Below, in pieces: positions 1-8,807 of a stretch of DNA of 64,000 bases. The notes under the pieces are model-generated. The model saw only the letters and a list, made by a program, of their open reading frames with translations. It ran no database searches and was not told the DNA's origin. Each line of letters begins with the position of its first letter. Within the stretch, counting starts at the first letter, position 1. The position numbers were made by a program, and so were the translations under genes. Source of the DNA: Bog-756 sp963699085 (lineage in GTDB: Bacteria; Actinomycetota; Acidimicrobiia; Acidimicrobiales; RAAP-2); NCBI GenBank assembly GCA_963699085.1, contig CAVOTH010000004.1, positions 1,240,001 through 1,304,000 on the forward strand. Direction: 5' to 3'.

Positions 1-9
1 ATCGACCGC

Positions 10-1401
10 TCAGGGGTGGGTCATCGACTCCGGCCGTACCGCTTCGTCGAACTCTTCGCCGGTCAGGAGCCCGAGCTCGACAGCAGACTCCCGCAGCGTG
101 ATCCCCTCGTGGTGGGCCTTCTTCGCCACCTTGGCGGCATTGTCGTAGCCGATGATCGGGTTGAGGGCGGTCACCAGCATCAGTGAATTCTGGAGGTGTT
201 GGCGGATCCGCGGCTCGCTCGGTTCGAGGCCCTCGACGCAGAACCGGGTGAAGGTGGCGGACGCGTCGGCCAACAGCTCCACTGAGTGCAGGACGTTGAA
301 GATGATCACCGGCTTGCACACGTTCAGTTCGAGGTTCCCTCGCGAACCGGCCATGGCCACGGCGGTGTCGTTCCCGAAGACCTGGACGCAGACCATGATC
401 ATGGCCTCGCACTGGGTGGGATTGACCTTGCCCGGCATGATCGACGAGCCGGGCTCGTTCTCGGGAAGTTGGAGCTCGCCGAGCCCGCTGCGGGGACCCG
501 ATCCGAGCCAGCGGATGTCGTCGGCGATCTTGATGAGCGAGACGGCCAGAGTGCGTAGCGCCCCGCTGGTCATCACCAGGGCGTCGTGAGCGGCCAGTGC
601 CGCGAACTTGTTGGGTGCGGTCACGAACGGCAGCCCGGTGAGCTCAGAGATGGCCCCCGCCACCCGGACGCCGAACTCAGCATGGGTATTGAGTCCCGTC
701 CCCACCGCCGTCCCTCCGGCGGCGAGTTCGTAGAGATCATCGAGCGTGGACTCGATCCGCCCGATGTCCGCGTCCAGTTGGGCCACGTAGCCCGAGAATT
801 CCTGGCCGAGTGTGAGCGGGACGGCGTCCATCAGGTGGGTGCGCCCGATTTTGGTGATGGAGGCGAAGGCCTCGGACTTGGCCTCCAGGGCGTCACGCAG
901 GTGGCGGATCGCCGGCACGAGACGGTGGGTGATCTGCTCGACGGCGGCGATGTGCATCGCCGTCGGGAAGGTGTCGTTGGACGACTGGGACATGTTCACG
1001 TCGTCGTTGGGATGGACCGGCTCCTTCGACCCCATGACTCCACCGGCCAGCTCGATGGCCCGGTTGGAGATGACCTCGTTGGCATTCATATTCGATTGCG
1101 TCCCACTTCCGGTCTGCCACACACTGAGCGGGAACTGATCGTCCAACTTCCCCTCGGCCACTTCACGCGCCGCGGTAACGATGAGGGCGGATTTTTCGGG
1201 GGACATCTTGCCGAGGTCGGCGTTGACCTGGGCCGAGGCCTCCTTCAGGATCCCGATGGCCCGGATCAGGGGGATCGGCATGGTGTCGTTCCCGATCGGG
1301 AAATGATGGAGTGACCGGGCCGTCTGGGCGCCCCAGTACCGATCGGCGGGGACGTCGATCGCCCCCATGCTGTCCGTTTCGGTCCGGGTCTCCTGGCTCA
1401 T
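10..1401 (-). CDS. fumC: class II fumarate hydratase
   Basis: Fumarase of the TCA cycle, interconverting fumarate and malate in the cytosol. The 463-residue length is normal for the class. The fumarate lyase signature GSSIMPGKVNP lies about two thirds along, TGSGTQSNMNANEV is near residue 105, and SSNDTFPT follows near 140. ATG 1401 is chosen because AAGGAGA lies a few bases before it and the codon overlaps the stop of the upstream Fur-family gene as ATGA; the longer open frame reads through that gene. Coupling to a metal-responsive regulator fits the use of an iron-free fumarase under iron limitation, but that link is inferred. The stop codon sits ten bases from the window edge, so the gene is complete. 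Confidence 0.96.
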   Translation of the reverse strand: MSQETRTETDSMGAIDVPADRYWGAQTARSLHHFPIGNDTMPIPLIRAIGILKEASAQVNADLGKMSPEKSALIVTAAREVAEGKLDDQFPLSVWQTGSGTQSNMNANEVISNRAIELAGGVMGSKEPVHPNDDVNMSQSSNDTFPTAMHIAAVEQITHRLVPAIRHLRDALEAKSEAFASITKIGRTHLMDAVPLTLGQEFSGYVAQLDADIGRIESTLDDLYELAAGGTAVGTGLNTHAEFGVRVAGAISELTGLPFVTAPNKFAALAAHDALVMTSGALRTLAVSLIKIADDIRWLGSGPRSGLGELQLPENEPGSSIMPGKVNPTQCEAMIMVCVQVFGNDTAVAMAGSRGNLELNVCKPVIIFNVLHSVELLADASATFTRFCVEGLEPSEPRIRQHLQNSLMLVTALNPIIGYDNAAKVAKKAHHEGITLRESAVELGLLTGEEFDEAVRPESMTHP

Positions 1402-1904
1402 GCTGATCTCCTTGTCGCGGTCGTACGCCGGCGGGCGGACGGCATCGTAGAAGCCGCGGCGGCTTCCTGGCACGCAGGGCAGGTCCCCACCAGGTCGAAC
1501 TGGTGGCCGATGACCTCGTAGCCCTGTTCCTCGGCGAGCGCCCGTGCCGCTTCGTCCATCGCCCGCTCGAGGCGACTGGACGGGACGACGTCCCTCACCG
1601 TGCCGCAGCCGGCGCAGGCGAGGTGGTGGTGGTGACCCGCCAAGTCCTCGGCCAGCTCGAACCGGCCGTGATCGTCGGTACCGGAAATCCGCCGCACAAC
1701 ACCTGCTTCGATCAAGGCGGTCACGGTTCGATACGCGCTCGACTGCGGGAGTGCCTGGTTCACCTCCAGGATCTCCGGGACCGACAGCGGTCGACCGGCG
1801 GCCGCCAGCGTGGTCACCAGTGCCCTGCGCACCGGCGTGTACCGCAGATCGAGGCCGCCGAGGCGCAAGGCGGCCTGCTCATGCACGGAGGGAGTGGCGC
1901 TCAC
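1398..1904 (-). CDS. Fur-family metal-dependent transcriptional regulator
   Basis: Homodimeric DNA-binding repressor of the Fur/Zur/PerR superfamily, 168 residues from GTG 1904. The N-terminal winged helix carries the usual RYTPVRRALV start and QSSAYRTVTALIEAGVV recognition helix. The dimerisation half has a HHHH metal-ligand run, then CAGC, and ends with a CPAC pair that forms the structural zinc site. The tail after CPAC is Ala/Arg-rich and ends inside the fumC start, so the two genes form a coupled pair. Which metal it senses cannot be told from the sequence. The upstream open frame is rejected because it runs antisense through the start of nfo and has no family similarity. Confidence 0.9.
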   Translation of the reverse strand: MSATPSVHEQAALRLGGLDLRYTPVRRALVTTLAAAGRPLSVPEILEVNQALPQSSAYRTVTALIEAGVVRRISGTDDHGRFELAEDLAGHHHHLACAGCGTVRDVVPSSRLERAMDEAARALAEEQGYEVIGHQFDLVGTCPACQEAAAASTMPSARRRTTATRRSA

Positions 1905-1935
1905 GCCGGACAGACTACGGCGTGCGCCGGTGTCC

Positions 1936-2808
1936 CTAGACCCGCAGGGCCAGCCCGGCCTCGAGCACGCCGCGGGCAGCGGTGACGTCCTCGGAGCGGG
2001 GGCCGTCGCCCTCGCCAGGGACCTCGAGTATGGCGGGCACATCCTGAAGGGCCGGGTGCCCGATCAGGGCGGCAAGCCCGCCTGCGCCGATGGTGCCATC
2101 CCCGATGTTTTCGTGGCGGTCCCGGTTGGCGCCGAAATCGACTTTGGAGTCGTTCAGGTGAATGCATCGGAGCCGGGACAGTCCGACCGTCCCGTCGATG
2201 AGGTCGACCAGGGTATCGGCCTCCTCCACCGTTGTGAAGGGGATTCCCGACGCCCACAGATGCTGGGTGTCCAGGCAGACACCGAGGCGTTCGTCTCCCC
2301 CCGTCGCATCGATGACGGCCGCCAGTTCCTCGAACGAACGACCGACGGTGTCTCCGGCCCCAGCGGCATTCTCGAGCAGGATCGGGCAGCCGCTGACGTC
2401 GCTGTCGACCTCGTCGAGCGAGCCCACCAGGGCCTCGGCGACGGCCGGCAGAGCGGTGTCGAACCCGCTCCCCCGGTGGCTTCCGATGTGGAGCACGAGG
2501 CCGTCGGCCCCCATCCCGTCCGCGGTAGCCAGGTTGGCGGTGAGGCACGCCCGTGACTTCGATGCGAGTTCTGGATCGGGGGTGGCCAGATTGATCAGGT
2601 AGGTGGCGTGGCAGAAGGTCGTCTTCACCGACGGGTGCTCGGTCTGTGCCACCCGGTATCCGGCGAGCACCTCGTCGCTGTATTGCGACGGCTTCCACAT
2701 CCGGGGGCTCTGAGTGAAGATCTGTACGGCGTCGGCGCCGATGTCCTCCCCGTGCTGGAGGGCCGGTACCAGTCCTTTCCCCGCTCGGACATGTGCACCG
2801 ATCAACAT
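1936..2808 (-). CDS. nfo: deoxyribonuclease IV (AP endonuclease)
   Basis: Base-excision-repair AP endonuclease with a three-zinc TIM barrel, 290 residues. The metal ligands of the family are visible in order: His in CHATYLINL, His in LHIGSHRGSG, Glu in LLENAAGAG, Asp and His in CLDTQHLWASG, the HLNDSK and RDRHENIGDG motifs, and Glu in EVPGEG. ATG 2808 is the start that gives the typical MLIGAHV opening; the open frame continues upstream only through the low-complexity repeat region. The gene ends 31 bases before the Fur-family gene begins on the same strand, so the three genes may be cotranscribed. Confidence 0.95.
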   Translation of the reverse strand: MLIGAHVRAGKGLVPALQHGEDIGADAVQIFTQSPRMWKPSQYSDEVLAGYRVAQTEHPSVKTTFCHATYLINLATPDPELASKSRACLTANLATADGMGADGLVLHIGSHRGSGFDTALPAVAEALVGSLDEVDSDVSGCPILLENAAGAGDTVGRSFEELAAVIDATGGDERLGVCLDTQHLWASGIPFTTVEEADTLVDLIDGTVGLSRLRCIHLNDSKVDFGANRDRHENIGDGTIGAGGLAALIGHPALQDVPAILEVPGEGDGPRSEDVTAARGVLEAGLALRV

Positions 2809-3156
2809 GGCCGCACCGTACCAGCGAGAAAGCCAACACCGGACGGGCTGGGCACGAGGGCCCGGGCACGATGGCCGGGGCAGAATGGGCTGGGCCGGAC
2901 CGGCCGGGGCGGGCAGAACGGGCCGTGCGGAACGGGGCGGGCGGAACGGGGCGGGTGGAACGGGCCAGGACAGGACAGGACAGGACAGGACCAGGACAGG
3001 ACAGGACAGGGCCAGCCGGGCACCATGTTGGGTGCGGATCAGACCGCTATTGCAGAGCCGTACCGACCCGACCACTGTCGCCGTACGATCGAGGCCGCAG
3101 CGAACGACAACCGGTCGACGTGTCCGACGACCGCCACCACACCAGGAGGAAGCCCC
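2809..3156. other. intergenic region with purine-rich tandem repeats
   Basis: This 348-base stretch separates the divergent nfo and PPOX genes and codes for nothing I recognise. Its middle is strongly purine-biased on the plus strand: degenerate GGGCGGAACG-like units from about 2880 to 2965, then a clean AGGAC pentamer array. The last 100 bases lose this bias and end with the AGGAGG ribosome binding site of the PPOX gene. Long open frames in several phases exist here only because the repeats lack stop codons. Confidence 0.7.
2966..3011. repeat. AGGAC pentanucleotide tandem repeat
   Basis: About nine AGGAC units run head to tail, interrupted once by an extra C in the middle. The array lies between divergent nfo and the PPOX gene and is flanked on the left by longer degenerate G-rich units. 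A repeat of this kind can change length by slippage and would shift promoter spacing for either neighbour. Confidence 0.9.
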
Positions 3157-3561
3157 TTGACCACCAAGCTATCCAACAAGGCGAAGACGCTCATCGCGCG
3201 GCCCGTACTGGCCAATGTGGCGACAGTCGACACCGATGGACACCCCCAGGTGACCCCGGTGTGGATCGACATCGACGGCGACAACCTGGTCTTCAACACG
3301 GCGAAGGGCCGGGTGAAGCAGTCCAACCTGGAAACCAATCCCCACGTCGCCGTGTCGGTGGTGGACCCGGACGACCCGTTCAACGTGGTCGTCGTCCGTG
3401 GGGTTGCCGAAGGTACCGAAAAAGGCGCCGATGCCCACATCGACTCCCTGGCCAAGAAGTACATGGGCCTCGATACCTATCCCATGCGCCAGCCCGGCGA
3501 AGTGCGGGTGAAGTACACGGTGAAGACCGACAACGTGGTGATGCAGTCCGCCGACGACTGA
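3157..3561 (+). CDS. PPOX-class F420-dependent oxidoreductase
   Basis: Small split-barrel flavin/deazaflavin protein of the pyridoxamine-phosphate-oxidase-like family, 134 residues. It shows the family opening LATV-like segment ANVATVDTDGHPQVTPVW, the NTAKGRVKQSNLETNPHVAVSVVD core and the EVRVKYTVK closing strand. The start is TTG 3157, placed seven bases after a strong AGGAGG; the in-frame sequence upstream is repeat-derived. In actinobacteria this subfamily (Rv1155 type) uses F420H2 to reduce various substrates; the cofactor is inferred from family and from the LLM-type gene next door. It is convergent with that gene. Confidence 0.88.
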   Translation: MTTKLSNKAKTLIARPVLANVATVDTDGHPQVTPVWIDIDGDNLVFNTAKGRVKQSNLETNPHVAVSVVDPDDPFNVVVVRGVAEGTEKGADAHIDSLAKKYMGLDTYPMRQPGEVRVKYTVKTDNVVMQSADD

Positions 3562-3583
3562 CCGCAGGGACCAACGACGCCGG

Positions 3584-4423
3584 TCACCAGGCGGAACGCA
3601 ACTCGGCGAGCGATTCCGAAGGCCACGGATAAGGGATCTCCACCAGGCACCCGGTCGCCCCGGCTGATCGGAGTCGGGCAATCCGGTCGGCGGTCGGCGC
3701 CTCTTCGGTGGAGTCGTCGATCCGTCCGAGGACCTCGACCGCACGGCCGGCTGCGGTGGCCTCGGCGGCCTCGGCGGTCTGCGACTCAACTTCTCGACAT
3801 GCTTCACGCACGCCGTCGGATCCGCCGTCCACGACTACCGCGTCGGCCAGGCGCACCGCGGTCTCCAGTAGTGGCGCACGGGCAGGTCCGGTCCCGTGGA
3901 GAAAGACGACCACAGGAACTCCGCCGGCCTGGACCGTTGCGGGGCGATTGACGGCGGCGTCAATCGAGTAGATACGACCGGAATAGGTGGGTAGGTCGTC
4001 CTCGAGCACCGACCGACAGACTGTCAGGGCCTCGAACAGGCGCTCGCTATCAGGCCCGCTGGCGCAGTCCCCGTCGAGGGACAAGACGCCCCGCCCGTGG
4101 GAGATCACGTCGATCCCGGTGACGATCTTGGCCAGGATCGAGGGCGGCCGCCGCTCGTCACCGTCCGCCACCGCCCCGAGATGGATCGTACCGGGGTGCA
4201 CGGCGATCGCCCCGAGCAACGAGTACGCCTCGTATGGTGCCTTCACACCCGAGGAGCCGGTGGACTCCGAGACCCACAGCGATCCGAGTCCGGCCCGCCC
4301 GACGGCGTCGGCCACTACGACAGCCCGGTGCAGGAGGTCAGAGGTATCCGCATCGCCCGACGGGGGCCGCAACCACACACCGATCCCACCCAGGCGGGCA
4401 GGTCCGGATGCGCGTTCCGCCAT
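3584..4423 (-). CDS. luciferase-like (LLM) F420-dependent oxidoreductase
   Basis: Predicted cytosolic TIM-barrel oxidoreductase of the bacterial luciferase-like superfamily, 279 residues from ATG 4423. The sequence has the usual LGIGVWL-type first strand (GGIGVWLRPPS), the GLGSLWVSES segment, IHLGAV strand, PPSILAKIVTGIDVISHGR helix and YSGRIYSID motif. It is somewhat shorter than typical 300-350-residue members and has a compressed C-terminal half. The substrate is unknown. It converges on the PPOX gene with a 22-base gap and is divergent from the pilin-like gene. The extended upstream open frame is antisense to that gene and is not used. Confidence 0.82.
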   Translation of the reverse strand: MAERASGPARLGGIGVWLRPPSGDADTSDLLHRAVVVADAVGRAGLGSLWVSESTGSSGVKAPYEAYSLLGAIAVHPGTIHLGAVADGDERRPPSILAKIVTGIDVISHGRGVLSLDGDCASGPDSERLFEALTVCRSVLEDDLPTYSGRIYSIDAAVNRPATVQAGGVPVVVFLHGTGPARAPLLETAVRLADAVVVDGGSDGVREACREVESQTAEAAEATAAGRAVEVLGRIDDSTEEAPTADRIARLRSAGATGCLVEIPYPWPSESLAELRSAW

Positions 4424-4537
4424 AGTGCGCACAGTAGCGTTCGGGCACCGGATCCCGGCGAGTGCCGGAGGTGGAAGCCGTGCCGATCCCCGCCCCACCG
4501 GCGACGGAGCGACCGGCTCGAGGGAGAGGAGCAACAC

Positions 4538-5098
4538 GTGGACGACGGGAAAGCACCGTCCCATGTGATGGAGGCGGGAACGGACGACCGAGGTCTCTCC
4601 ATGCTGGTCACCGTGATCAGCCTCTTCGTCACCGCGTTGCTGGTGCTCATCGTGCTCAAGGCGACCGGAGTATCGGGTTCGGGGACTTCGGCGACACCAT
4701 CCCAGTCCGTGGCCCAGGCCGACGACGTCCAAGCGCAACAGAACCTCTCCCAAAGTGTGTCCACGCTCCAACAAACCGACCCCGGTGGACAGGGCTCCGT
4801 CGATGCGGCGGCGTTACAGTCTGCCAATCCTTCGGTCACCTACACGTCGGCCGATTCCTCCAACCCCTCCACCATCAGCGTGACCCCGCAATCGGATGGC
4901 TCGTCGGTGACGCTGGCCGACCGGTCGACCGACGGGACCTGCTGGATCGTGTGGTGGTCGCCCAGGTCCGGCGCCTGGTACGGGGCCCAGACCGGCCAGG
5001 GCTCGTGCATCGCGCCGAGCGTCTCGGGAACGCCCACACCGGGTGCCGTCTCGAACTCGACCGTCGGTTGGCAGCAGGTGACGTTCCCGACGGCTTGA
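4538..5098 (+). CDS. secreted protein with prepilin-like N-terminus
   Basis: Unrecognised 186-residue protein. A short charged leader ending DDRG is followed directly by a 23-residue hydrophobic helix (about residues 20-42), the arrangement of type IV prepilins cut after Gly, although the usual Glu at position +5 is a Val here. The rest is Ser/Thr/Gln-rich with a single Cys pair enclosing WIVWWSPRSGAWYGAQTG near the C-terminus, like the disulfide loop of pilins and pseudopilins. GTG 4538 is chosen because GAGGAG lies six bases upstream. No pilin-assembly genes are nearby, so it would be an orphan. An ordinary type II membrane-anchored protein is the alternative. Confidence 0.6.
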   Translation: MDDGKAPSHVMEAGTDDRGLSMLVTVISLFVTALLVLIVLKATGVSGSGTSATPSQSVAQADDVQAQQNLSQSVSTLQQTDPGGQGSVDAAALQSANPSVTYTSADSSNPSTISVTPQSDGSSVTLADRSTDGTCWIVWWSPRSGAWYGAQTGQGSCIAPSVSGTPTPGAVSNSTVGWQQVTFPTA

Positions 5099-5118
5099 CT
5101 GTGCGACCCCTGGTCGAC

Positions 5119-6246
5119 TCACGCCCGGGACCACCACCCCGCACCGGCGATCAGAAATCCCTGCTCCACCAATTCGTCCCCGGCGGCTGTGAGCGCAGAC
5201 AACGACAGATCGGTCCGCAGGAGGACCGTCGCCACCGCCGTTGGTGTGTCGTCGACCGCCTGCCACACCGAACGCTGCACCCGATCGTCGGGTCCGGCCT
5301 CCACCTCGCCACCACCTCCCCGGCCACTGCCGGGAGTCATCGGTCCGGCCATCCCCCGACCCTGACGGACAAGGTTCACAGCGGCCAGTACGTCGTCAGC
5401 GTCACGTACCGGCGTGCAGCCGTCGACCAATAGCTGGTTGGTGCCCGCTGACGCCCGACTGTGAACCGACCCGGGGACCGCGCACACCGGAATCGACCGA
5501 CGGGCGGCAGCTTCCGCCGTGTACAGAGAGCCTCCGGCCCAGTGGCTCTCCACAACCACGACCACGTCAGACAGGGCGGCGATGATCCGGTTCCGCGCCG
5601 GGAAAACCCGCGGGCGGGCGACGGTCCCCAGGGCCGCCTCGGACAGTACGGCGCCCATCTCGGCCACCCGCGCCCAGAGGGCACGGTTCTCCTTCGGGTA
5701 GACGACGTCGAGCCCCGTCCCGACCACGGCGACCGGGGGTGCCGCCCCGGATCCGGCCGCCAGTGCACCGGCGTGGGCGGCAGCGTCGATCCCCCGTGCC
5801 AGCCCCGACACGACCACCACCCCGGACTCCGCTAGCCGTCGTCCCAGTTCAGATGCGACCTTGGTGCCATACGGCGTGGCCGATCGGGTGCCAACGATGG
5901 CCACCGACGGCCGTGCCTCGAGTACCGAGGTGTCCCCCGAGGCGCACAGAACCGCCGGTGCCCCCGGGTCGCCGACAAGTGCCGCCGGGTATCCGGACCG
6001 GCTGGGCAGCAACACCTTCACCCCGGCTTCGGCATAGCGGCGGGCCGCGCTCGACGGATCGACGTTGCGGGCGGCGGCTACGAAGCGTCGTCCGGGATCG
6101 CCCGGATGGGCTCCGGACCGGACTGCGCTCCACGCCAACACGGGGCCGAGCCCGTCGAGGAGACGGGCCAGTCGGACCGGGGTCATTCCCGGCAGATCCA
6201 GCAAAGCAGAGGCACAGGCAATCTCATCTGGCTCCCCTTCGCTCAT
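5119..6246 (-). CDS. dprA: DNA-processing protein DprA
   Basis: Loads RecA onto incoming single-stranded DNA during natural transformation. The 375 residues show an N-terminal helical (SAM-like) domain, then the Rossmann-type DprA core with VAIVGTRSATPYG, VSGLARGIDAAAHAGAL, FPARNRIIAALSD and AGGSLYTAEAA motifs, and a C-terminal winged-helix domain after a Gly-rich linker near residue 300. Its ATG overlaps the comM stop as ATGA, so the two genes are translated together. The comM-dprA order is the standard arrangement in actinobacteria and many other bacteria. Confidence 0.95.
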   Translation of the reverse strand: MSEGEPDEIACASALLDLPGMTPVRLARLLDGLGPVLAWSAVRSGAHPGDPGRRFVAAARNVDPSSAARRYAEAGVKVLLPSRSGYPAALVGDPGAPAVLCASGDTSVLEARPSVAIVGTRSATPYGTKVASELGRRLAESGVVVVSGLARGIDAAAHAGALAAGSGAAPPVAVVGTGLDVVYPKENRALWARVAEMGAVLSEAALGTVARPRVFPARNRIIAALSDVVVVVESHWAGGSLYTAEAAARRSIPVCAVPGSVHSRASAGTNQLLVDGCTPVRDADDVLAAVNLVRQGRGMAGPMTPGSGRGGGGEVEAGPDDRVQRSVWQAVDDTPTAVATVLLRTDLSLSALTAAGDELVEQGFLIAGAGWWSRA

Positions 6247-7787
6247 CTCGGACCGTCCCCGAGGAGGAGGGCACGACCGCCGCGCAGAAACAGGGCCTCG
6301 GACACGTGGGGCACGGCGAGGACCGGCCCATCTCCGTCCAGGTCGGCGAGGGTCCGAGCCAGACGGTGCACCCGATGCAGGCCGCGGGCACTGAGTGCCC
6401 CAGATCGCAGCCGTCTCTCGAGGAGCTCACGAGCGGCGTTGTCGAGCGGCGCTTCCTCATCGAGATCCTTGGCTGGGATCGCCGCGTTGACGGCCACGCC
6501 ACGGAGTGCCGCACGCTCCCGGGCGGCGAGGACCCGGTCGGCCACCGTGGACGAACACTCACCCCGCCGTCGGCTGACCAGGTCGGCCGGGTCCGGCGGG
6601 TCGACGCGTACCGCCAGGTCGAAACGGTCGAGCAGCGGCCCCGAGAGACGCCGGGCGTATCGGGCCCGTGCCGCTGGCGGACAACGACAGCTCCCGGGAA
6701 CTCCGGCTTCGCCGCACGGGCACGGGTTCATCGCCCCAACCAACAGGAACCGGGCCGGGTAGGTGATCGAACCACGGGACCGGCTGACCCGGACTACGCC
6801 GTCCTCCAGGGGTTGGCGCAGTGCGTCGAGGACGGCAGTGGGGAACTCACCGAGTTCGTCGAGGAACAGAACGCCCCCATGTGCAAGCCCGATCTCTCCT
6901 GGTCGCATGGCTGCACTCCCGCCTCCGATCAGGGCGACGGCAGAAACCCCATGATGAGGCGAACGGAAAGGCGGGCGGGTCACCAGCCCACCACCGGGCC
7001 GGGGTTCCCCCGCGGCCGATTGGATCCGGGTCACGTCGCGGGCCGTGGCAGGGTCGAGGTCGGGCAAGAGACCCGCCACGCGATTAGCCAGCAGGGTCTT
7101 GCCCGCTCCCGGCGGCCCGACGAGAAGCAGGTGATGGCCGCCGGCCGCGGCCGCCTCGAGAGCTCGGCGGGCCACAGGCTGGCCGAGGACATCGGACAGA
7201 TCGCCTTCGGGGGCATCCGCCTCGACCGCCGAGTCGTCACAATGCTCGATTGACGCAGCTGTTGCTGACGGCGGATCAGTCCATGGGCGCAGCCCGGAAC
7301 AGCGAGCCACCAATTCGGTCAACGTCGGGGCGGACAGACATACCCCACCTGCCAGCCTCGCCTCCCCCAAACTGGCATCGGCGACCACCAGCCGATGGTC
7401 GAGGAGGGCATCGGCCAACACGAGCGCCCCGGGGACGCCCCGGACCGAACCGTCGAGCCCGAGTTCGCCCACGAACGCGAGTCCGGCGACGCACCTGGCC
7501 TCCAGAACACCCGACGCGACCAGGACGCCCACCGCGATCGGGAGATCGAGGCCGGCGCCCGCTTTTTTCATGCCAGATGGCGCCAGGTTGACAGTGATCC
7601 TCCGGCGGGGCCACGGAAGGCCGCTCGACACCAGGGCGGCTCGGACGCGGTCTCGCGATTCGCGCACGGCAGCGTCGGGAAGGCCGACCATGGTCATCCC
7701 GGGAAGGCCGTTGGAGACGTGGACCTCGACGGACACGGGACGGCCGTCGACACCGAGGAGGACGGCGGAGGGAATGCTGGCGATCAC
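6243..7787 (-). CDS. comM: YifB/ComM family Mg-chelatase-like AAA+ ATPase
   Basis: Hexameric helicase-like ATPase that promotes branch migration during natural transformation. The N-terminal Lon-like domain (VEVHVSNGLPGMTMVGLPD, LPIAVGVL) is followed by the AAA+ module with Walker A VGPPGAGKTLLANR, Walker B GVLFLDELGEF and a C-terminal Mg-chelatase helical domain with the Cys-containing PCPCGEAG insert. GTG 7787 is preferred over TTG 7799: it gives the family's usual MIASIPSA opening and has GGGAG seven bases upstream. At 514 residues it is of normal length. It is coupled to dprA. Confidence 0.94.
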   Translation of the reverse strand: MIASIPSAVLLGVDGRPVSVEVHVSNGLPGMTMVGLPDAAVRESRDRVRAALVSSGLPWPRRRITVNLAPSGMKKAGAGLDLPIAVGVLVASGVLEARCVAGLAFVGELGLDGSVRGVPGALVLADALLDHRLVVADASLGEARLAGGVCLSAPTLTELVARCSGLRPWTDPPSATAASIEHCDDSAVEADAPEGDLSDVLGQPVARRALEAAAAGGHHLLLVGPPGAGKTLLANRVAGLLPDLDPATARDVTRIQSAAGEPRPGGGLVTRPPFRSPHHGVSAVALIGGGSAAMRPGEIGLAHGGVLFLDELGEFPTAVLDALRQPLEDGVVRVSRSRGSITYPARFLLVGAMNPCPCGEAGVPGSCRCPPAARARYARRLSGPLLDRFDLAVRVDPPDPADLVSRRRGECSSTVADRVLAARERAALRGVAVNAAIPAKDLDEEAPLDNAARELLERRLRSGALSARGLHRVHRLARTLADLDGDGPVLAVPHVSEALFLRGGRALLLGDGPR

Positions 7788-8012
7788 GGTGGCTCCCAAT
7801 GGCGGGGAGGGGCTCGGGAGGGCCTGGTGTTCCTCGGACCAGGGGTCCGCAAGTTGGTGCCGATGGCCCTCGAGGCACTGTCAGCACCGTACGATCCGGA
7901 TGCGACACCGCCCGGATCCATGGCTTCGGGTGCACGGTCGTCACCCACATACTCCGGGCGTATCGTGCCGGGCCGCTCACGTGGACGGTAGCGGTCGATG
8001 GCGCCTCGGTGA

Positions 8013-8807
8013 CTAGCGCCCTTCGAAGATGGGCGGCCGCTTTTCGGCGAACGCCTTCAGTGCCTCACGGGTGTCACGGGAGGCGAAGTTGACCGCCTGC
8101 GAGCGAGCCTCATCTTCCAGCGCCTGCTCCATCGAGACCTGCAGCGAGTTGTTGAGCATTCCTTTGGTCAGCGACAGGGCGATCGGGGGTCCCTCGGCCA
8201 GCCTTCGGGCCCACCCGTCGACGAACTCGTCGAGTTCGTCGTCAGGCACGACGCGATTGACCAGACCGAAATCGGCTGCCTCGGCCGAGCTCAGAATGTC
8301 GGCGAAGAACGCCAGTTCCTTCGCCCGGTGGAGCCCGATAAGCCGGGGAAGAAGCCACGAGGCCCCGAAGTCGACCGACAGTCCACGCTTGGCGAATATC
8401 TGCGAGAAACGGGCCGATTCGGATGCGACCACCAGGTCACAACCGATGGCGAGTGACATCCCGGCGCCGGCGGCGACACCACCGACCTTGGCGATCGTCG
8501 GTTTGGGGAACCGGTGGAGTCGCAGGGCTACGTCACCGAGTGCCCGCATCTGCAACAGAAACGGGTCGCCGGGGCGGCCGGCCACGTTCGAGGGATCCGA
8601 GAGGTCGGCTCCGGAACAGAAGGACCCGCCTGCCCCGGTGAGGACCATCACCCGGTCGTCCCGGTCGCCGGCCACGTCCTCGAAGACGTCCAACAACTCG
8701 TGCCACATTGTTCCATTGGCGGCATTCTTGCGTTCGGGGCGGTTCATGGTGACTGTGACCACACCGTCCGACCGCTCGACGACAAGGGTGGTGAGGGGGC
8801 TGGACAT
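8013..8807 (-). CDS. enoyl-CoA hydratase/isomerase family protein
   Basis: Crotonase-fold enzyme, 264 residues, likely in fatty-acid or acyl-CoA breakdown. The oxyanion-hole segments are visible as TGAGGSFCSGADLSD (near residue 60) and KVGGVAAGAGMSLAIGCDL (near 108). A glutamate that usually activates water is not evident in the second helix position, where SARFSQIFAKRGLSVD is found; a terminal Asp as in isomerases is possible, so the exact reaction is open. The start codon lies inside a 12-bp perfect inverted repeat, which suggests direct regulation. The 225 bases between this gene and comM show nothing recognisable. Confidence 0.88.
   Translation of the reverse strand: MSSPLTTLVVERSDGVVTVTMNRPERKNAANGTMWHELLDVFEDVAGDRDDRVMVLTGAGGSFCSGADLSDPSNVAGRPGDPFLLQMRALGDVALRLHRFPKPTIAKVGGVAAGAGMSLAIGCDLVVASESARFSQIFAKRGLSVDFGASWLLPRLIGLHRAKELAFFADILSSAEAADFGLVNRVVPDDELDEFVDGWARRLAEGPPIALSLTKGMLNNSLQVSMEQALEDEARSQAVNFASRDTREALKAFAEKRPPIFEGR

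Noticed and set aside
2966..3011. Regular short repeats that might suggest a CRISPR array
   Set aside because: Units are five bases with no unique spacers and no cas genes nearby; it is a simple tandem repeat.
5739..7253. A 504-residue plus-strand open frame
   Set aside because: It is antisense to comM and dprA, is rich in Pro and Arg, and has no family motifs; it is a high-GC shadow frame.
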